Of a stretch of DNA of 64,000 bases, positions 44,283 through 53,794 are shown in pieces. Position 1 is the first letter of the stretch, and every line of letters begins with the position of its first letter. Under the pieces are notes generated by a model. That model was not told where the DNA came from. It ran no database searches and worked only from the letters and a program-made list of their open reading frames with translations. Made by a program: the position numbers and the translations under genes. The stretch is from Paenibacillus roseus. Its GTDB lineage: Bacteria > Bacillota > Bacilli > Paenibacillales > Paenibacillaceae. Where the stretch lies: NCBI RefSeq assembly GCF_016424485.1, contig NZ_JAELUP010000117.1, forward strand, positions 234,938-298,937, written 5' to 3'.

Positions 44283-45542
44283 TCACCTCATTCCCCTCAT
44301 AAAGGTTTCCTCGTAAGCCTGCATCATACAAGGGATACATGCTTCTGAATTAGCCTCCAACTGCAATTGAATATTAAGAAGCTTTTCGCGCCCTGCCTTG
44401 CTTGTCATTCCTGCTCTCTCAAGCTGCAGCTTCCCACCTGCAATTCGGAACAATTCGTAATCTCGCTCGGTTAAACCTTTGCCTTCCCCAACCAATTGTT
44501 CGATGCTCCCCTTTAAGATAGGCAGCTTGGACGTTTCCTTGAACAGACGCTGCTGTATTTCCGGCTGAAGGAGATAAGAGATGATCTGACGAACATTCTG
44601 TTCGGTCTCTGCACCAGACCGCAGCATCACAAAACCGCTCACCCGAGCGGGAGTTGCATCATTATGCGCAATATGCGGAACTGGAAGTACACCGAATTCA
44701 AATGTGCCGCCAATATATTCTTCAAGCATTTTTGCAATATCCGATGGCGCCAGCAACATGCCTGCCGTTCCGTCAATAAAGCTGCTTAAAGCCAGATGCT
44801 GTTCGAGTGCTGGCATTATTTTGTAGCGATGAACCAGATCATGCCATACACTGAACAAATATTCGACGTCCGTTGCAGAATCGATCTCCCTTACACCAAT
44901 TGTGCGAATCTGATTCCATAGAGCACTGTTATCTGCTACTAAACCCCAAATATCCGTACTCCCATCACCGTTAATATCTTGTGTCATCTTCATTCCAAAC
45001 GAAGTCAGCTGTTCCCAGCTCAGCGATGTCGCATCTGAAGGCGCATCACTGAGGCGCATTAGATTCTCATTATAGTACAGGACGGGTACAACCATGCCAT
45101 AAGGCATAGCCCATAGCTGTCCGTCATACTTGAACGTTTCCAAGTAATCGGAATCAATCGCAAGCATAGGCTCACTAGATAATCGATCAAATGGGGCCAG
45201 CCCTCCTGTTTCAGCTAGCCCAATTATTCCAAAACCGCTGCCGATCTCTGCCATGTTCGGGGGCATTCGCGTCGATATCGCTGCCATTAGCTCCTCGTAG
45301 AGCTGCCGCTCTGAACGAAAGGTACGTATTTCAATATTCACTTCAGGATGTTTGGACTGGTACTCTGCTAACAGCTCGCCTACCGGCTTGCTATAAATCC
45401 AAGCCGTCAGAGAAACCTCTGTCTGCACCATATATTGGAGGGATTTGCTAGAGCTGATTGGCTGCAGCCATGTTAAAATAAGCAAGCTTGCCACAACTCC
45501 TATGATCGCAATCGACCATCCAGCTATATTTTTCCAGACCAT
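44283..45542 (-). CDS. Extracellular solute-binding protein, UgpB/MalE-class (SBP_bac_1/8)
   Basis: A 419-residue binding protein. The N-terminal hydrophobic segment (about 7-26) lacks a lipobox cysteine, so it is either a cleaved signal or an uncleaved membrane anchor. The core has the family's typical ANDTGN-like features: IEIRTFRSERQLYEELMAAI, MAEIGSGF, WAMPYGMVVPVLYYNENLMR. Related proteins bind sugars, polyols or glycerol-3-phosphate. It lies 25 bases after the permease gene and 7 before the phosphatase. It is the second binding protein of this operon. Confidence 0.85.
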   Translation of the reverse strand: MVWKNIAGWSIAIIGVVASLLILTWLQPISSSKSLQYMVQTEVSLTAWIYSKPVGELLAEYQSKHPEVNIEIRTFRSERQLYEELMAAISTRMPPNMAEIGSGFGIIGLAETGGLAPFDRLSSEPMLAIDSDYLETFKYDGQLWAMPYGMVVPVLYYNENLMRLSDAPSDATSLSWEQLTSFGMKMTQDINGDGSTDIWGLVADNSALWNQIRTIGVREIDSATDVEYLFSVWHDLVHRYKIMPALEQHLALSSFIDGTAGMLLAPSDIAKMLEEYIGGTFEFGVLPVPHIAHNDATPARVSGFVMLRSGAETEQNVRQIISYLLQPEIQQRLFKETSKLPILKGSIEQLVGEGKGLTERDYELFRIAGGKLQLERAGMTSKAGREKLLNIQLQLEANSEACIPCMMQAYEETFMRGMR

Positions 45543-45567
45543 GTTTCTCCTCCGCTCATCCTGTTAT

Positions 45568-47250
45568 TTACGCAATCGTTCTAGAGTCCCTCGACAGACA
45601 ATTGGCAATAATTAGTGAAATAATTGTGCATACCGATAAAATTGTAGCAAGCGCCGCGCCAGTACCGTAATTAGAGCTGAACACCTCACTATATATGCTT
45701 ACCGATATCGTCGCTGTTGCTCCGTGGTAAAGTACAATAGATGTACTTAACTCATTAATTACGGCAACCCAGCTTATAATCGCGCCCGACATCACCCCTG
45801 GAATCATCAGTCTGACCGTCGTCTTGAAGAACGTCTTCATAGGAGGAACGCCCAAACTAATAGAGGCCTCTTCTACACTTCGATCCAACTGTTGAAGAAT
45901 GCCAACACTAGACCGGACTGTGTAGGATATTTTGCGAGCTACATAAGCAATAACAATAATGATCCACGTTCCCGTAAGAATGATCGGCGGCTTGTTGAAT
46001 GCGATAATAAGGCTGATGCCAAGCACCGTTCCCGGAATAATGTAAGGAATCATAATTAACCCATCCAGAAATGCGGTTAATCGGGATGCCCTTCGTACAA
46101 GTACATAAGAGATCAATACTCCCATAACTATAATGATCCCCATAGCCATCAACGAAAAGCTGAATGTATTCGTAATCGCCTTCTGTACCTTATAGCCTAT
46201 TTGGATATAACTATCCAGGCTGAAGCCGCGGTGGAACACAGGTCCCTTTCTCTCCAGGAAAGAGGTGTAGATGACCGTAGCTTGCGGCAAAATCGAAATA
46301 CTGGCCGGAACGAAGGCAATGATCGTGAACAACCAGCTTTTCTTTCTGGACAACGGTTTCACCTTTGCAATTCTCATGCCGGATGTTGCATAATTTTTGC
46401 GAGAAGATACAAAACGTTGAACGAATAGCGCCAATGTTGAACACACAATCATTAAAGCGCTGACCGTGCTTGCCATAGACATATTGCCGCCCATCTCATT
46501 GATGAACTGCTCATAAGCGAGCACCGGCATGACCTTGTAGCCTTGGCCCAAAAGCATCGGCGTTCCAAAATCAGCGAAGGACTCCATAAATACGAGCAAA
46601 GTACCCGCAGATAATGTTGGCAGAACAAGTGGCAGTGTCACCGTAAGCAGCCTTCTCCAGGCTGGCATCCCCAAGCTTTCGGCAGCTTCCTCCAGTGAAG
46701 AATCAGCTGTTCGGAGCGCGCCTGAAACATATAAATAAATATGCGGGTAAAATTGCAATGCAAACACGAATACAATGCCTTGCCAACCATAAATAGAAGT
46801 AAACGGAATACCGATGCTATGCAGCAGTCTTGTGATGACGCCGTTATTGCCAAGCAACAAGATCCAGGAATAAGCTCCAATAAAGGGCGGAGACATCAGA
46901 GACAAAATAACAAGAATATTCAAAGCGCCTTTGCCTCTTATTTGATACCGAGTCGATAAATAAGCTAGCGGCAACCCGATCAATACTGCGAACAAAGTGG
47001 CTAGTATTGAAATTTTAAAGCTGTTAAACAAGGCCGAGTAGTAATATTTCAAACGTAAAAATTCCCAATAATTACCTAATGTTAACTTTCCTGTCTGATC
47101 ATAGAAGCTGTTTAGCAATAATGAAACTAGCGGATACACGACAAAAAATGTAAGAAACGCAAAGGCAGCCAGTGTAACGACTGACCAAACATCCCATTTC
47201 AACCCAAACCAATTTCTTCGCCCTAAACGGGTTGCCTTACGGTGCAGCAA
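45568..47250 (-). CDS. ABC transporter permease, fused two-domain (FbpB/2-AEP class)
   Basis: A 560-residue membrane protein with twelve or so helices, made of two MetI-type permease modules (about 10-290 and 320-555). Each has a coupling motif: EEAAESLGMPAWRRLLTVTLP in the first half and EEASISLGVPPMKTFFKTTV in the second. This is the layout of Fe3+ and 2-aminoethylphosphonate importers. The TTG start is chosen because GGAGAGGAGG lies 8 bases upstream; an upstream in-frame ATG would overlap the ATPase gene more. It overlaps the ATPase gene by 14 bases. Some annotators would start at ATG 47277. Confidence 0.9.
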   Translation of the reverse strand: MLHRKATRLGRRNWFGLKWDVWSVVTLAAFAFLTFFVVYPLVSLLLNSFYDQTGKLTLGNYWEFLRLKYYYSALFNSFKISILATLFAVLIGLPLAYLSTRYQIRGKGALNILVILSLMSPPFIGAYSWILLLGNNGVITRLLHSIGIPFTSIYGWQGIVFVFALQFYPHIYLYVSGALRTADSSLEEAAESLGMPAWRRLLTVTLPLVLPTLSAGTLLVFMESFADFGTPMLLGQGYKVMPVLAYEQFINEMGGNMSMASTVSALMIVCSTLALFVQRFVSSRKNYATSGMRIAKVKPLSRKKSWLFTIIAFVPASISILPQATVIYTSFLERKGPVFHRGFSLDSYIQIGYKVQKAITNTFSFSLMAMGIIIVMGVLISYVLVRRASRLTAFLDGLIMIPYIIPGTVLGISLIIAFNKPPIILTGTWIIIVIAYVARKISYTVRSSVGILQQLDRSVEEASISLGVPPMKTFFKTTVRLMIPGVMSGAIISWVAVINELSTSIVLYHGATATISVSIYSEVFSSNYGTGAALATILSVCTIISLIIANCLSRDSRTIA

Positions 47251-48340
47251 AGTTGAGAACCTCCTCTCCTTTGCCATCGAACAGTACTGCATGTTCCAGT
47301 TGGAGATCCACGACTAACCGCTGGTTCTCCTCGAAAGGCTCAATCAGCACGCTCATTTGCTGCTCTACTTCCAACAGGTGTCCCTGCTCGGATTCCACCA
47401 CATAATGCATTTTTCCACCTAGAAACGTTGATTGCCTTACAATGCCAATTAGCTTATGGGCCAGATCGCTTCGCATGTTGTCAAACAGCCTTATTCTCTC
47501 AGGGCGAATGGATAACAACGCCTTGCCGACATAAGCTCGTACCAGCTTCATATGGAGCAGTTGGTTCCCCAACTGAACGACCGCTAATCCTGTGGAGGGA
47601 TCATGCTCCTTCACAATTCCCTCTAGTAAATTCGATGTACCGATGAAGCTTGCTACGGTTTGGTTGGCAGGCTTTAAATAGATATCCCGCGGAGAGCCAA
47701 TCTGTTGAATAACACCACGGCTCATTACAGCAATTCGATCGGATACCGCCAATGCTTCTTCCTGATCATGTGTGACATAGATGGTCGTAATATTCAGCTT
47801 CTTCTGCAAAGCTCTAATATCTGCTCTCATCTTAATTCTCAGCTTCGCATCGAGGTTGGATAAGGGCTCGTCCATAAGCAGCAGCTCTGGCTCGATGACA
47901 ACGGCTCTGGCGAGTGCTATTCGTTGCTGTTGTCCGCCACTCATATCGGATGGCGAGCGATCCCGCAAGTGCTGCAGCTCAACCATCTCCAGAGCTTCCA
48001 TAACCCTCTTGGCAATCTGTGTTTTATTTATATTGCGGGCTTTCAATCCGTAAGCCACGTTATCAAATACCGACATATGCGGGAAAATCGCATAGTTCTG
48101 AAACACCATGCCGATATTCCTCTGATGGGTAGGGACAATATTCATTAATTTCGAGCCGAAGTAGAGATCACCCTGATCTTGCTGATAGAACCCGGCAATG
48201 ATGCGGAGCAATGTTGTTTTGCCGCATCCGCTAGGGCCTAGCAAAGTGAAGAACTCACCATCATCAATGGTGAATTCCGCTCCGCTAACCGCAGCTGCTT
48301 GGCCAAAATATTTGGTTATCTGATCAAACCTTACCTTCAT
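47237..48340 (-). CDS. ABC transporter ATP-binding protein (Fe3+/phosphonate/spermidine class)
   Basis: A 367-residue ATPase with Walker A GPSGCGKTT, signature MSGGQQQRIALARA and Walker B LLLMDEPLSNLD, and a C-terminal TOBE-like regulatory domain (about 250-365). It energises the fused permease. Its ATG overlaps the stop of the binding-protein gene (ATGA), so translation is coupled; an upstream in-frame start would add 20 residues inside that gene. Its class cannot decide between iron, polyamine and phospho-compound substrates. Confidence 0.93.
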   Translation of the reverse strand: MKVRFDQITKYFGQAAAVSGAEFTIDDGEFFTLLGPSGCGKTTLLRIIAGFYQQDQGDLYFGSKLMNIVPTHQRNIGMVFQNYAIFPHMSVFDNVAYGLKARNINKTQIAKRVMEALEMVELQHLRDRSPSDMSGGQQQRIALARAVVIEPELLLMDEPLSNLDAKLRIKMRADIRALQKKLNITTIYVTHDQEEALAVSDRIAVMSRGVIQQIGSPRDIYLKPANQTVASFIGTSNLLEGIVKEHDPSTGLAVVQLGNQLLHMKLVRAYVGKALLSIRPERIRLFDNMRSDLAHKLIGIVRQSTFLGGKMHYVVESEQGHLLEVEQQMSVLIEPFEENQRLVVDLQLEHAVLFDGKGEEVLNFAAP

Positions 48341-49458
48341 TGACCCGTTACAACTTTCGCAAATCGTTCGTTGATGGCTGTCTTGTTCGCAGTTACCCAA
48401 CCGTAATCGTAATCAACAGTTTTGATGCTTGAAATATCCGGCAACCCCGAGATTGCTCCTGCATCGGTTCTGACCGATCTGCGGAAAAATTCTTTCTGAA
48501 GCAGCGCCTGAACATCTTGTCCCGCTGCAAAATCGATAAATGCTTTAGCGTTGTCCATATTTTTGGAACCCTTGATCACTGCCATTCCATCTGGTGTAAC
48601 AACGGTACCTTCCGATGGATATACAATTCCTACTGGCGCTCCGCCTTCAACATAGCGAAGTGCTGCTTCTTCCAATGTAATGCCAATTGCAAATTCCTTG
48701 TCTGCTACACCTTTATAAACACTGCCTGAGCTGGATAACAGCTTGCTATCAAGATTGGCTACTAGCTTCTGAACGAATTCCCAGCCCTTCTCATCGTCCT
48801 TGCCGAATGCAGTCAGCATTGTTGCCAACTGCGTAAAAGAAGAACTCGATTTACCGGGATCTGCGAAAGCGATTTTGCCCTTCCATTTTGGATCGAGCAA
48901 ATCTTTCCAGCTCGCTGGCTCTTCTCCTGCAGCAACCAATTCTTTGTTGTACATAATGACCATTGGCAGAAGTGTAAACGGCGTATACAGTTTGCTTGCA
49001 GGCAGGTATGCCGGATTCAGATTCGCCTTTTCTTTCGTCTCGAACGGCTCAAAATAGTCGCTATAGGCTCCAAGGGATGCTGTATCTCCTCCGAAGAAAA
49101 CATCGCCTAGCGGATTATCTTTCTCCGCCTCGACACGCTTCAACAACTCCCCTGTGCCTCCGGCGATCAACTCCACCTGTACACCTGTTCTTTCTTGAAA
49201 TTCCTTGACGATCGGATTGTTAATATCCGCATTATTAGGCGAGTAGATAACAACCTTCCCGCTTAGTTTAACTGTATCCGTTCCCCCGGCATTTGTTGAA
49301 GAATCTGTTGCAGTTGCAGTCGCTTCGCTTGTCGTTGACGATCCCCCGGCATTATTCGTTTTGCCAGTACCCGCATTGTTGGAGCTCGTACCACAAGCCG
49401 ATAGCATTAAACTCATTACAACCATAATCGATAACGCTGCAATTCTAAATTTAATCAT
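48337..49458 (-). CDS. Fe3+/2-aminoethylphosphonate-class substrate-binding lipoprotein
   Basis: A 373-residue lipoprotein with the lipobox LMLSAC near residues 17-22 and a Ser/Thr/Asn-rich linker to about 60. The mature part follows the FbpA/AfuA/PhnS family: KVVIYSPNNADINNPIVKEF, FFGGDTASLGAY, LDPKWKGKIAFADPGKSSSSFTQL. The family contains ferric-iron binders and phosphonate binders; the iron-ligand tyrosine pair of FbpA is not recognisable by eye. ATG 49458 is preceded by GGAGG at 6 bases. First transporter gene of the operon, after the two-component genes. Confidence 0.9.
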   Translation of the reverse strand: MIKFRIAALSIMVVMSLMLSACGTSSNNAGTGKTNNAGGSSTTSEATATATDSSTNAGGTDTVKLSGKVVIYSPNNADINNPIVKEFQERTGVQVELIAGGTGELLKRVEAEKDNPLGDVFFGGDTASLGAYSDYFEPFETKEKANLNPAYLPASKLYTPFTLLPMVIMYNKELVAAGEEPASWKDLLDPKWKGKIAFADPGKSSSSFTQLATMLTAFGKDDEKGWEFVQKLVANLDSKLLSSSGSVYKGVADKEFAIGITLEEAALRYVEGGAPVGIVYPSEGTVVTPDGMAVIKGSKNMDNAKAFIDFAAGQDVQALLQKEFFRRSVRTDAGAISGLPDISSIKTVDYDYGWVTANKTAINERFAKVVTGQ

Positions 49459-49545
49459 GTTCAACCTCCTGCTGTTTTTTAGTACATCCTTACTATAAGA
49501 CCGCAAGAGCTATCCAACAACGTAGTAGATTTTCAAAAATGTTCG

Positions 49546-51126
49546 TTATTTTTCCGCACGATAATGTAGCTTTTGCACCTTCATGCGAAAGGTTTGCTGC
49601 GTTTCTCCGGTCACTTTTTTAAACAGTTGACTGAAATATCGCGTCTCAGTATAACCAACCATACGAGCAATTTCACCGATTCTAATCTCTGGATCAAGGA
49701 GCAATTCCTTCGCCTTATTGATTCGCAATTCTGTAATGTAATCTACAAAGCTAATGCCGAATTGCTTCTTAAACAGCTTGCTGAAGCTGCTTTCACTCAT
49801 ATGCAGTCCAGAAGCTAGCTCATACATTTTCACTTCTTCTGTAAAATGGGTGTTAATATAGTCTCGTACCTCTTCCATCTCGTTTTTTATAGGAAGCTTG
49901 CTTTTTATGTATTGGCTATTCACTTGGGTAACCATATTTTCCAGCCACTCAAGTATCGCTTTGCAGGATCGCTTACCATTGACTTCATCCATCACCTGTT
50001 TTAGCTCAGGCAATCCTTCGAATTCCCGAAAATGAAGGTTTAACAAATGGTAGACGACAAACAACAGTTGTATGCCAATCTGCTTCTGCTTCATCTTTCT
50101 ACCGCCTAAATCCCATAGCACTGATTTATACAAATCCTGCAAGGCCTGCCTGACAGCCTGATCATCCCCCCACTTCATGGCCTCAACAAGCTCTCTTTCA
50201 TTCCACTCCAGAGAGGAACGATCTTCGTTATGAATCACTTCATAATCTATAATGGGAGGATGATCAGGAAACGCGTGATAGAAATGTGCCAGACAGGCCT
50301 CCGCGTAAGCTTGACCTAGCGTTAACAAACCATGATGCACATGGCTTAAGCTCAACGTTACAGCAACATCCTTATGCTCCATTAGCTCCTTCATTCTAAA
50401 TCGCCATTTTGATCCCCCGGATTCATTAAGTAAAATGGCGTACGAATGATCTTCTAATGCTATGGCCTCAGTTAAAGCATGCTGCATAAGAAAGCTGTCA
50501 ATAATTGAATGATCTGGTGAGAGGGACCGCGTCCTTGCACTATCCCCTTCAACCTTGGAATAATCAAGAATGGCAATTCTATAATCATCGAACAGCTCCA
50601 ACCTGCCCTCCAGCGCCTTGTACAGCAAATTCACTTCTTTAATCGAGGCGTTATCCATCATCAGGCGATACAGCACCTTTTCCAGAACAAAAGGCTGATT
50701 CGTTTTTTGATGATTTTCGAGACTCCTCCTATAATCGATCTGCTGCCTCTGTATCGTGATTTGCCGAGTAGCTTCCCCAACTACACGCCGCAGATCCTCC
50801 GGGTCGGAAGGCTTCAATATTAACTCAAACGCTCCTATCTTAATCGCTTCCTGAGCGTAAGAGAAATCATCGAACCCTGTGAGAAAAATAGCGGTAACTG
50901 TCGGGTACTGTTCTCTAATCTCCCTCATTAGCGACAAGCCGTCCATTCCCGGCATTCGAATATCAGTAAGCACGATATCAGGCAGCACCTCGTGGAATAT
51001 CCTTAGCGCATCCAATCCGTTGTCCGCCTCTGCCACGACCTGGCAATGCATATCCAGCCAAGGAATCGTCATTTTTATTCCTTGGCGCACAATCCATTCA
51101 TCATCTACGATCATTACCTTGAACAT
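49546..51126 (-). CDS. YesN-type response regulator (receiver + AraC HTH)
   Basis: A 526-residue regulator. The receiver domain (about 1-120) has the acidic pair DDE (8-10), phospho-acceptor Asp55 in IVLTDIRMPGMDG and Lys in LILKPSD. A long linker domain (about 150-410) precedes a two-helix-turn-helix AraC domain (about 425-522: IGEIARMVGYTETRYFSQLF). It overlaps the kinase gene by 26 bases. It probably activates the transporter and surface-protein genes that follow. Confidence 0.93.
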   Translation of the reverse strand: MFKVMIVDDEWIVRQGIKMTIPWLDMHCQVVAEADNGLDALRIFHEVLPDIVLTDIRMPGMDGLSLMREIREQYPTVTAIFLTGFDDFSYAQEAIKIGAFELILKPSDPEDLRRVVGEATRQITIQRQQIDYRRSLENHQKTNQPFVLEKVLYRLMMDNASIKEVNLLYKALEGRLELFDDYRIAILDYSKVEGDSARTRSLSPDHSIIDSFLMQHALTEAIALEDHSYAILLNESGGSKWRFRMKELMEHKDVAVTLSLSHVHHGLLTLGQAYAEACLAHFYHAFPDHPPIIDYEVIHNEDRSSLEWNERELVEAMKWGDDQAVRQALQDLYKSVLWDLGGRKMKQKQIGIQLLFVVYHLLNLHFREFEGLPELKQVMDEVNGKRSCKAILEWLENMVTQVNSQYIKSKLPIKNEMEEVRDYINTHFTEEVKMYELASGLHMSESSFSKLFKKQFGISFVDYITELRINKAKELLLDPEIRIGEIARMVGYTETRYFSQLFKKVTGETQQTFRMKVQKLHYRAEK

Positions 51127-52921
51127 CTTCATCACCCGCATGTTTGATTTGAGGAATCTTGATAGTAACAGTAGTGCCTAATCCTATTTCGCTCGTCATA
51201 TTAAAGGAAGCTTCCTCACCGAATTGAAGCTCCATTCTTTTCTTCAAATTATCCAGTCCGATTCCGGTTCCCCCTCCTGCTCTCATCTTTGTCTGAATCG
51301 TATGATCCTCTTGTTGACTGGCAGAGAAGCCGATCCCGTCATCTTGAATGACAAATACAATTTTGTCCCCTGCCGCCTGGCCTCGAATACGCAGTGTTCC
51401 ATGTCCCACCTTTCTTTCCAGACCATGTACAATTGCATTCTCTACTACTGGCTGTATTAATAATTTCAATGTATAGAAAGACAAAATATTAGGATCCACC
51501 TCTACTTCCATCGTCACTTTATCTCTGAAGCGAATCTTCTGAATCGCCAAATAATGCCGAATTTGAGTCATATCCTCGCTAATTGTAATGAACTGATTTC
51601 CCTTTCGAATGCTGTAACGAAAAAGCTCTCCCAAGGAAATGACCGTTCGCGATATTTCGTCAATGTTATGAATCCTCGCCATCCAGTTAATCGAATCCAG
51701 CGTATTATAAAGAAAATGAGGATTAATTTGCGCTTGAATAGCTTTTAACTCTGCTTCTCTCAACTGCAATATTTTCTCGTAATTCTCTTTTATCAAATAC
51801 TGGATTCTATCGATCATACGGTTAAAGCTTTGGCCTAATTGTCCAACCTCGTCCTTATATTTCACCGGAAATGAAATGTCAAGATCGCCCTTCTCCGCTT
51901 GCCCCATGAGTAGTCGGAGCTTACGAAGCGGATGGGTAATATGATTGGAAACAACATAGGCAAAACCAAATGAGGTCATAATGCCAACGATCAAAATCCC
52001 GATCGTCAATGTTCTTATGCTGCTGCTTTCTTTAATCACTTCCTTGACAGGAACGACACTAACCAGCTTGAAGCCGCTAACCTCAGAAGTATCGTAAATG
52101 ATCATCTGCTTCTCTCCTTGCTGGTTCTCAGATTGAAAATAGCCCTTACTCCCTTGCAGCACTGTAAGTAGAAATTCGGCCTGGAGCTTTGTTCCAATCT
52201 GATGCTTCGGTAGGCTTGATATGACATTTCCGAATTGATCCAGCAAAAAAATTTGTCCATTTTCTACAAGATGCGCTTTGGCATATTTATCGACTAAATC
52301 TGTTTCCATAATATCGATGACCAAAAATCCTAAAAACTCGCCCGTATCGATATTTTTGAGCAGTCTGCCATTGCCTAGTGCTGTGCCAAAATCATAAAGC
52401 TTTTTAAGTGTATACTGGGTATCCCACACTGCATTGCCGCCTGCAAGACGAGCTTTCCGAAACAAGCCCCAATTGGAGTTTATATTCCTATATTGCTTAG
52501 GAAGGACGTCGGCCGTAAAAAACCGATCCCCGTTTTTTCCTAAAATATAAATTTCGATATCCCACTTTTTAAATCCAACGAATGATTCCAGAATTGCTGA
52601 TATTCTTTTTTCGTCCTGATAACGATTGCTAGTCGAACGATCGGCTGAATCCACGGACAAAATTTGCTGTACATCCTCATTACTGTATATATACATAGAT
52701 AACTGCTCGATATCGTTAATAAAATAATTCATGCTGTACGTAATTTGAGAAAGACTCTCCAGCATCGTCTGATATACCTTTTCTTGAACCGTATAAGAAG
52801 CATGATTATAGGATAATAACCCCAGTACACTTAATGGCACAATCGAAATTAACGTAAACAGAATAATAAGCTTATTTCTGAATCCCATACCAGCAATTCG
52901 AGTAATGAACTTATCTTTCAT
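51101..52921 (-). CDS. YesM-type sensor histidine kinase
   Basis: A 606-residue membrane kinase. Helix 1 (about 12-35) and helix 2 (about 290-312) flank a large extracytoplasmic sensor domain of Cache type. A HAMP segment follows, then the His_kinase domain with the phospho-acceptor His in INPHFLYNTLDS and the HATPase with G boxes in GIGFSA and GGGTGIGLDNLKKRM. The start is uncertain: ATG 52921 is used, but an in-frame GTG at 52936 has AGAGG very close by. It forms a two-component pair with the downstream YesN-type gene and leads the 15-kb operon. Confidence 0.93.
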   Translation of the reverse strand: MKDKFITRIAGMGFRNKLIILFTLISIVPLSVLGLLSYNHASYTVQEKVYQTMLESLSQITYSMNYFINDIEQLSMYIYSNEDVQQILSVDSADRSTSNRYQDEKRISAILESFVGFKKWDIEIYILGKNGDRFFTADVLPKQYRNINSNWGLFRKARLAGGNAVWDTQYTLKKLYDFGTALGNGRLLKNIDTGEFLGFLVIDIMETDLVDKYAKAHLVENGQIFLLDQFGNVISSLPKHQIGTKLQAEFLLTVLQGSKGYFQSENQQGEKQMIIYDTSEVSGFKLVSVVPVKEVIKESSSIRTLTIGILIVGIMTSFGFAYVVSNHITHPLRKLRLLMGQAEKGDLDISFPVKYKDEVGQLGQSFNRMIDRIQYLIKENYEKILQLREAELKAIQAQINPHFLYNTLDSINWMARIHNIDEISRTVISLGELFRYSIRKGNQFITISEDMTQIRHYLAIQKIRFRDKVTMEVEVDPNILSFYTLKLLIQPVVENAIVHGLERKVGHGTLRIRGQAAGDKIVFVIQDDGIGFSASQQEDHTIQTKMRAGGGTGIGLDNLKKRMELQFGEEASFNMTSEIGLGTTVTIKIPQIKHAGDEDVQGNDRR

Positions 52922-53229
52922 GACAACTTGGCTCACTTCCTCTCATGATGTCACTATGGATAAGTACAATTATAGATAAGAGATATTTTTTAGATGTAAA
53001 ATATAACGTCGAAATAGATCAGGTTCATTATGTGTCTATTAATTAGGAATAATATATGACTTATATGTTCCTATAGGTGCGAGAAAGGCTTCAGGTTCCC
53101 GGAATTACATGGAGTAATATTGATTATTCAGTGGGAAATAAAGTAAGATTTAAGTGACGAAACGACCATGTAGAGCAATAATGTACGCTCGAACGTTGTT
53201 TGAATGGGGAATAATGATGAGGTGAGCAG
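52922..53229. other. 308-base AT-rich intergenic region upstream of the operon
   Basis: No gene or repeat family is seen. It should contain the divergent promoters for the kinase operon and for the small membrane protein, but no clear consensus could be assigned by eye. Confidence 0.5.
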
Positions 53230-53682
53230 GTGCAGATTTTATATAGAAAAGTCATTGCAGCATCAATTGCCGGCACAATTCACTCCATACTGTTGGGCTT
53301 ATTGTTTCCGGCACAATTTATTCAGCCCACTGATGATTCAGCATTTTTTACGATTGTTATGACGATTATTCCAACTTATATGGTGTATGTTTTACCTGTT
53401 ATATTTACGTATGGTATAGCATGTTCCATTGCAAGTGACACGATTGGAAACTTTATATCAAAAAAAAGTAATGATCGGCGAATCGGAATCATTGTATCTG
53501 GCTCGCTTCATATCGTCTTTGGTCTTGTTTTGTTGTTGTTTAGTCTTATTGGAGCAGTTGTTTTTTTTCTGGTTGACCAGATTTTAGTGAAATTAGACAG
53601 GAAATATACTTTTCTATTTTCGGTAACGAGTTTATTTTTTCCAATATTATTGCTGGGTGTATGTGTTATGTCGGCAAGCTAA
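53230..53682 (+). CDS. Four-helix membrane protein of unknown function
   Basis: A 150-residue protein with four predicted helices (about residues 5-27, 37-65, 86-113 and 122-147) and few charged residues. The start is GTG with GAGGTGA about 6 bases upstream. Its composition is more AT-rich than the neighbouring core genes. It stands alone between divergent operons; nothing else about its role can be said. A hairpin at 53739-53775 ends it. Confidence 0.7.
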   Translation: MQILYRKVIAASIAGTIHSILLGLLFPAQFIQPTDDSAFFTIVMTIIPTYMVYVLPVIFTYGIACSIASDTIGNFISKKSNDRRIGIIVSGSLHIVFGLVLLLFSLIGAVVFFLVDQILVKLDRKYTFLFSVTSLFFPILLLGVCVMSAS

Positions 53683-53738
53683 TGCACAAGCACCCACAAC
53701 TGTTCCCAGCAGCAATCAACGAAAAATTTACGTAAATA

Positions 53739-53775
53739 AAGCTGCCTCTCACAATTACGAGGTGAGAGACAGCTT
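53739..53775. terminator. Hairpin terminator between convergent genes
   Basis: AAGCTGCCTCTCAC pairs with GTGAGAGACAGCTT around a 9-base loop. On the minus strand TTTATTTA follows. It serves the nitroreductase gene and possibly the membrane protein gene. Confidence 0.8.
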
Positions 53776-53794
53776 CATCGAGAGCAATTCGTCA

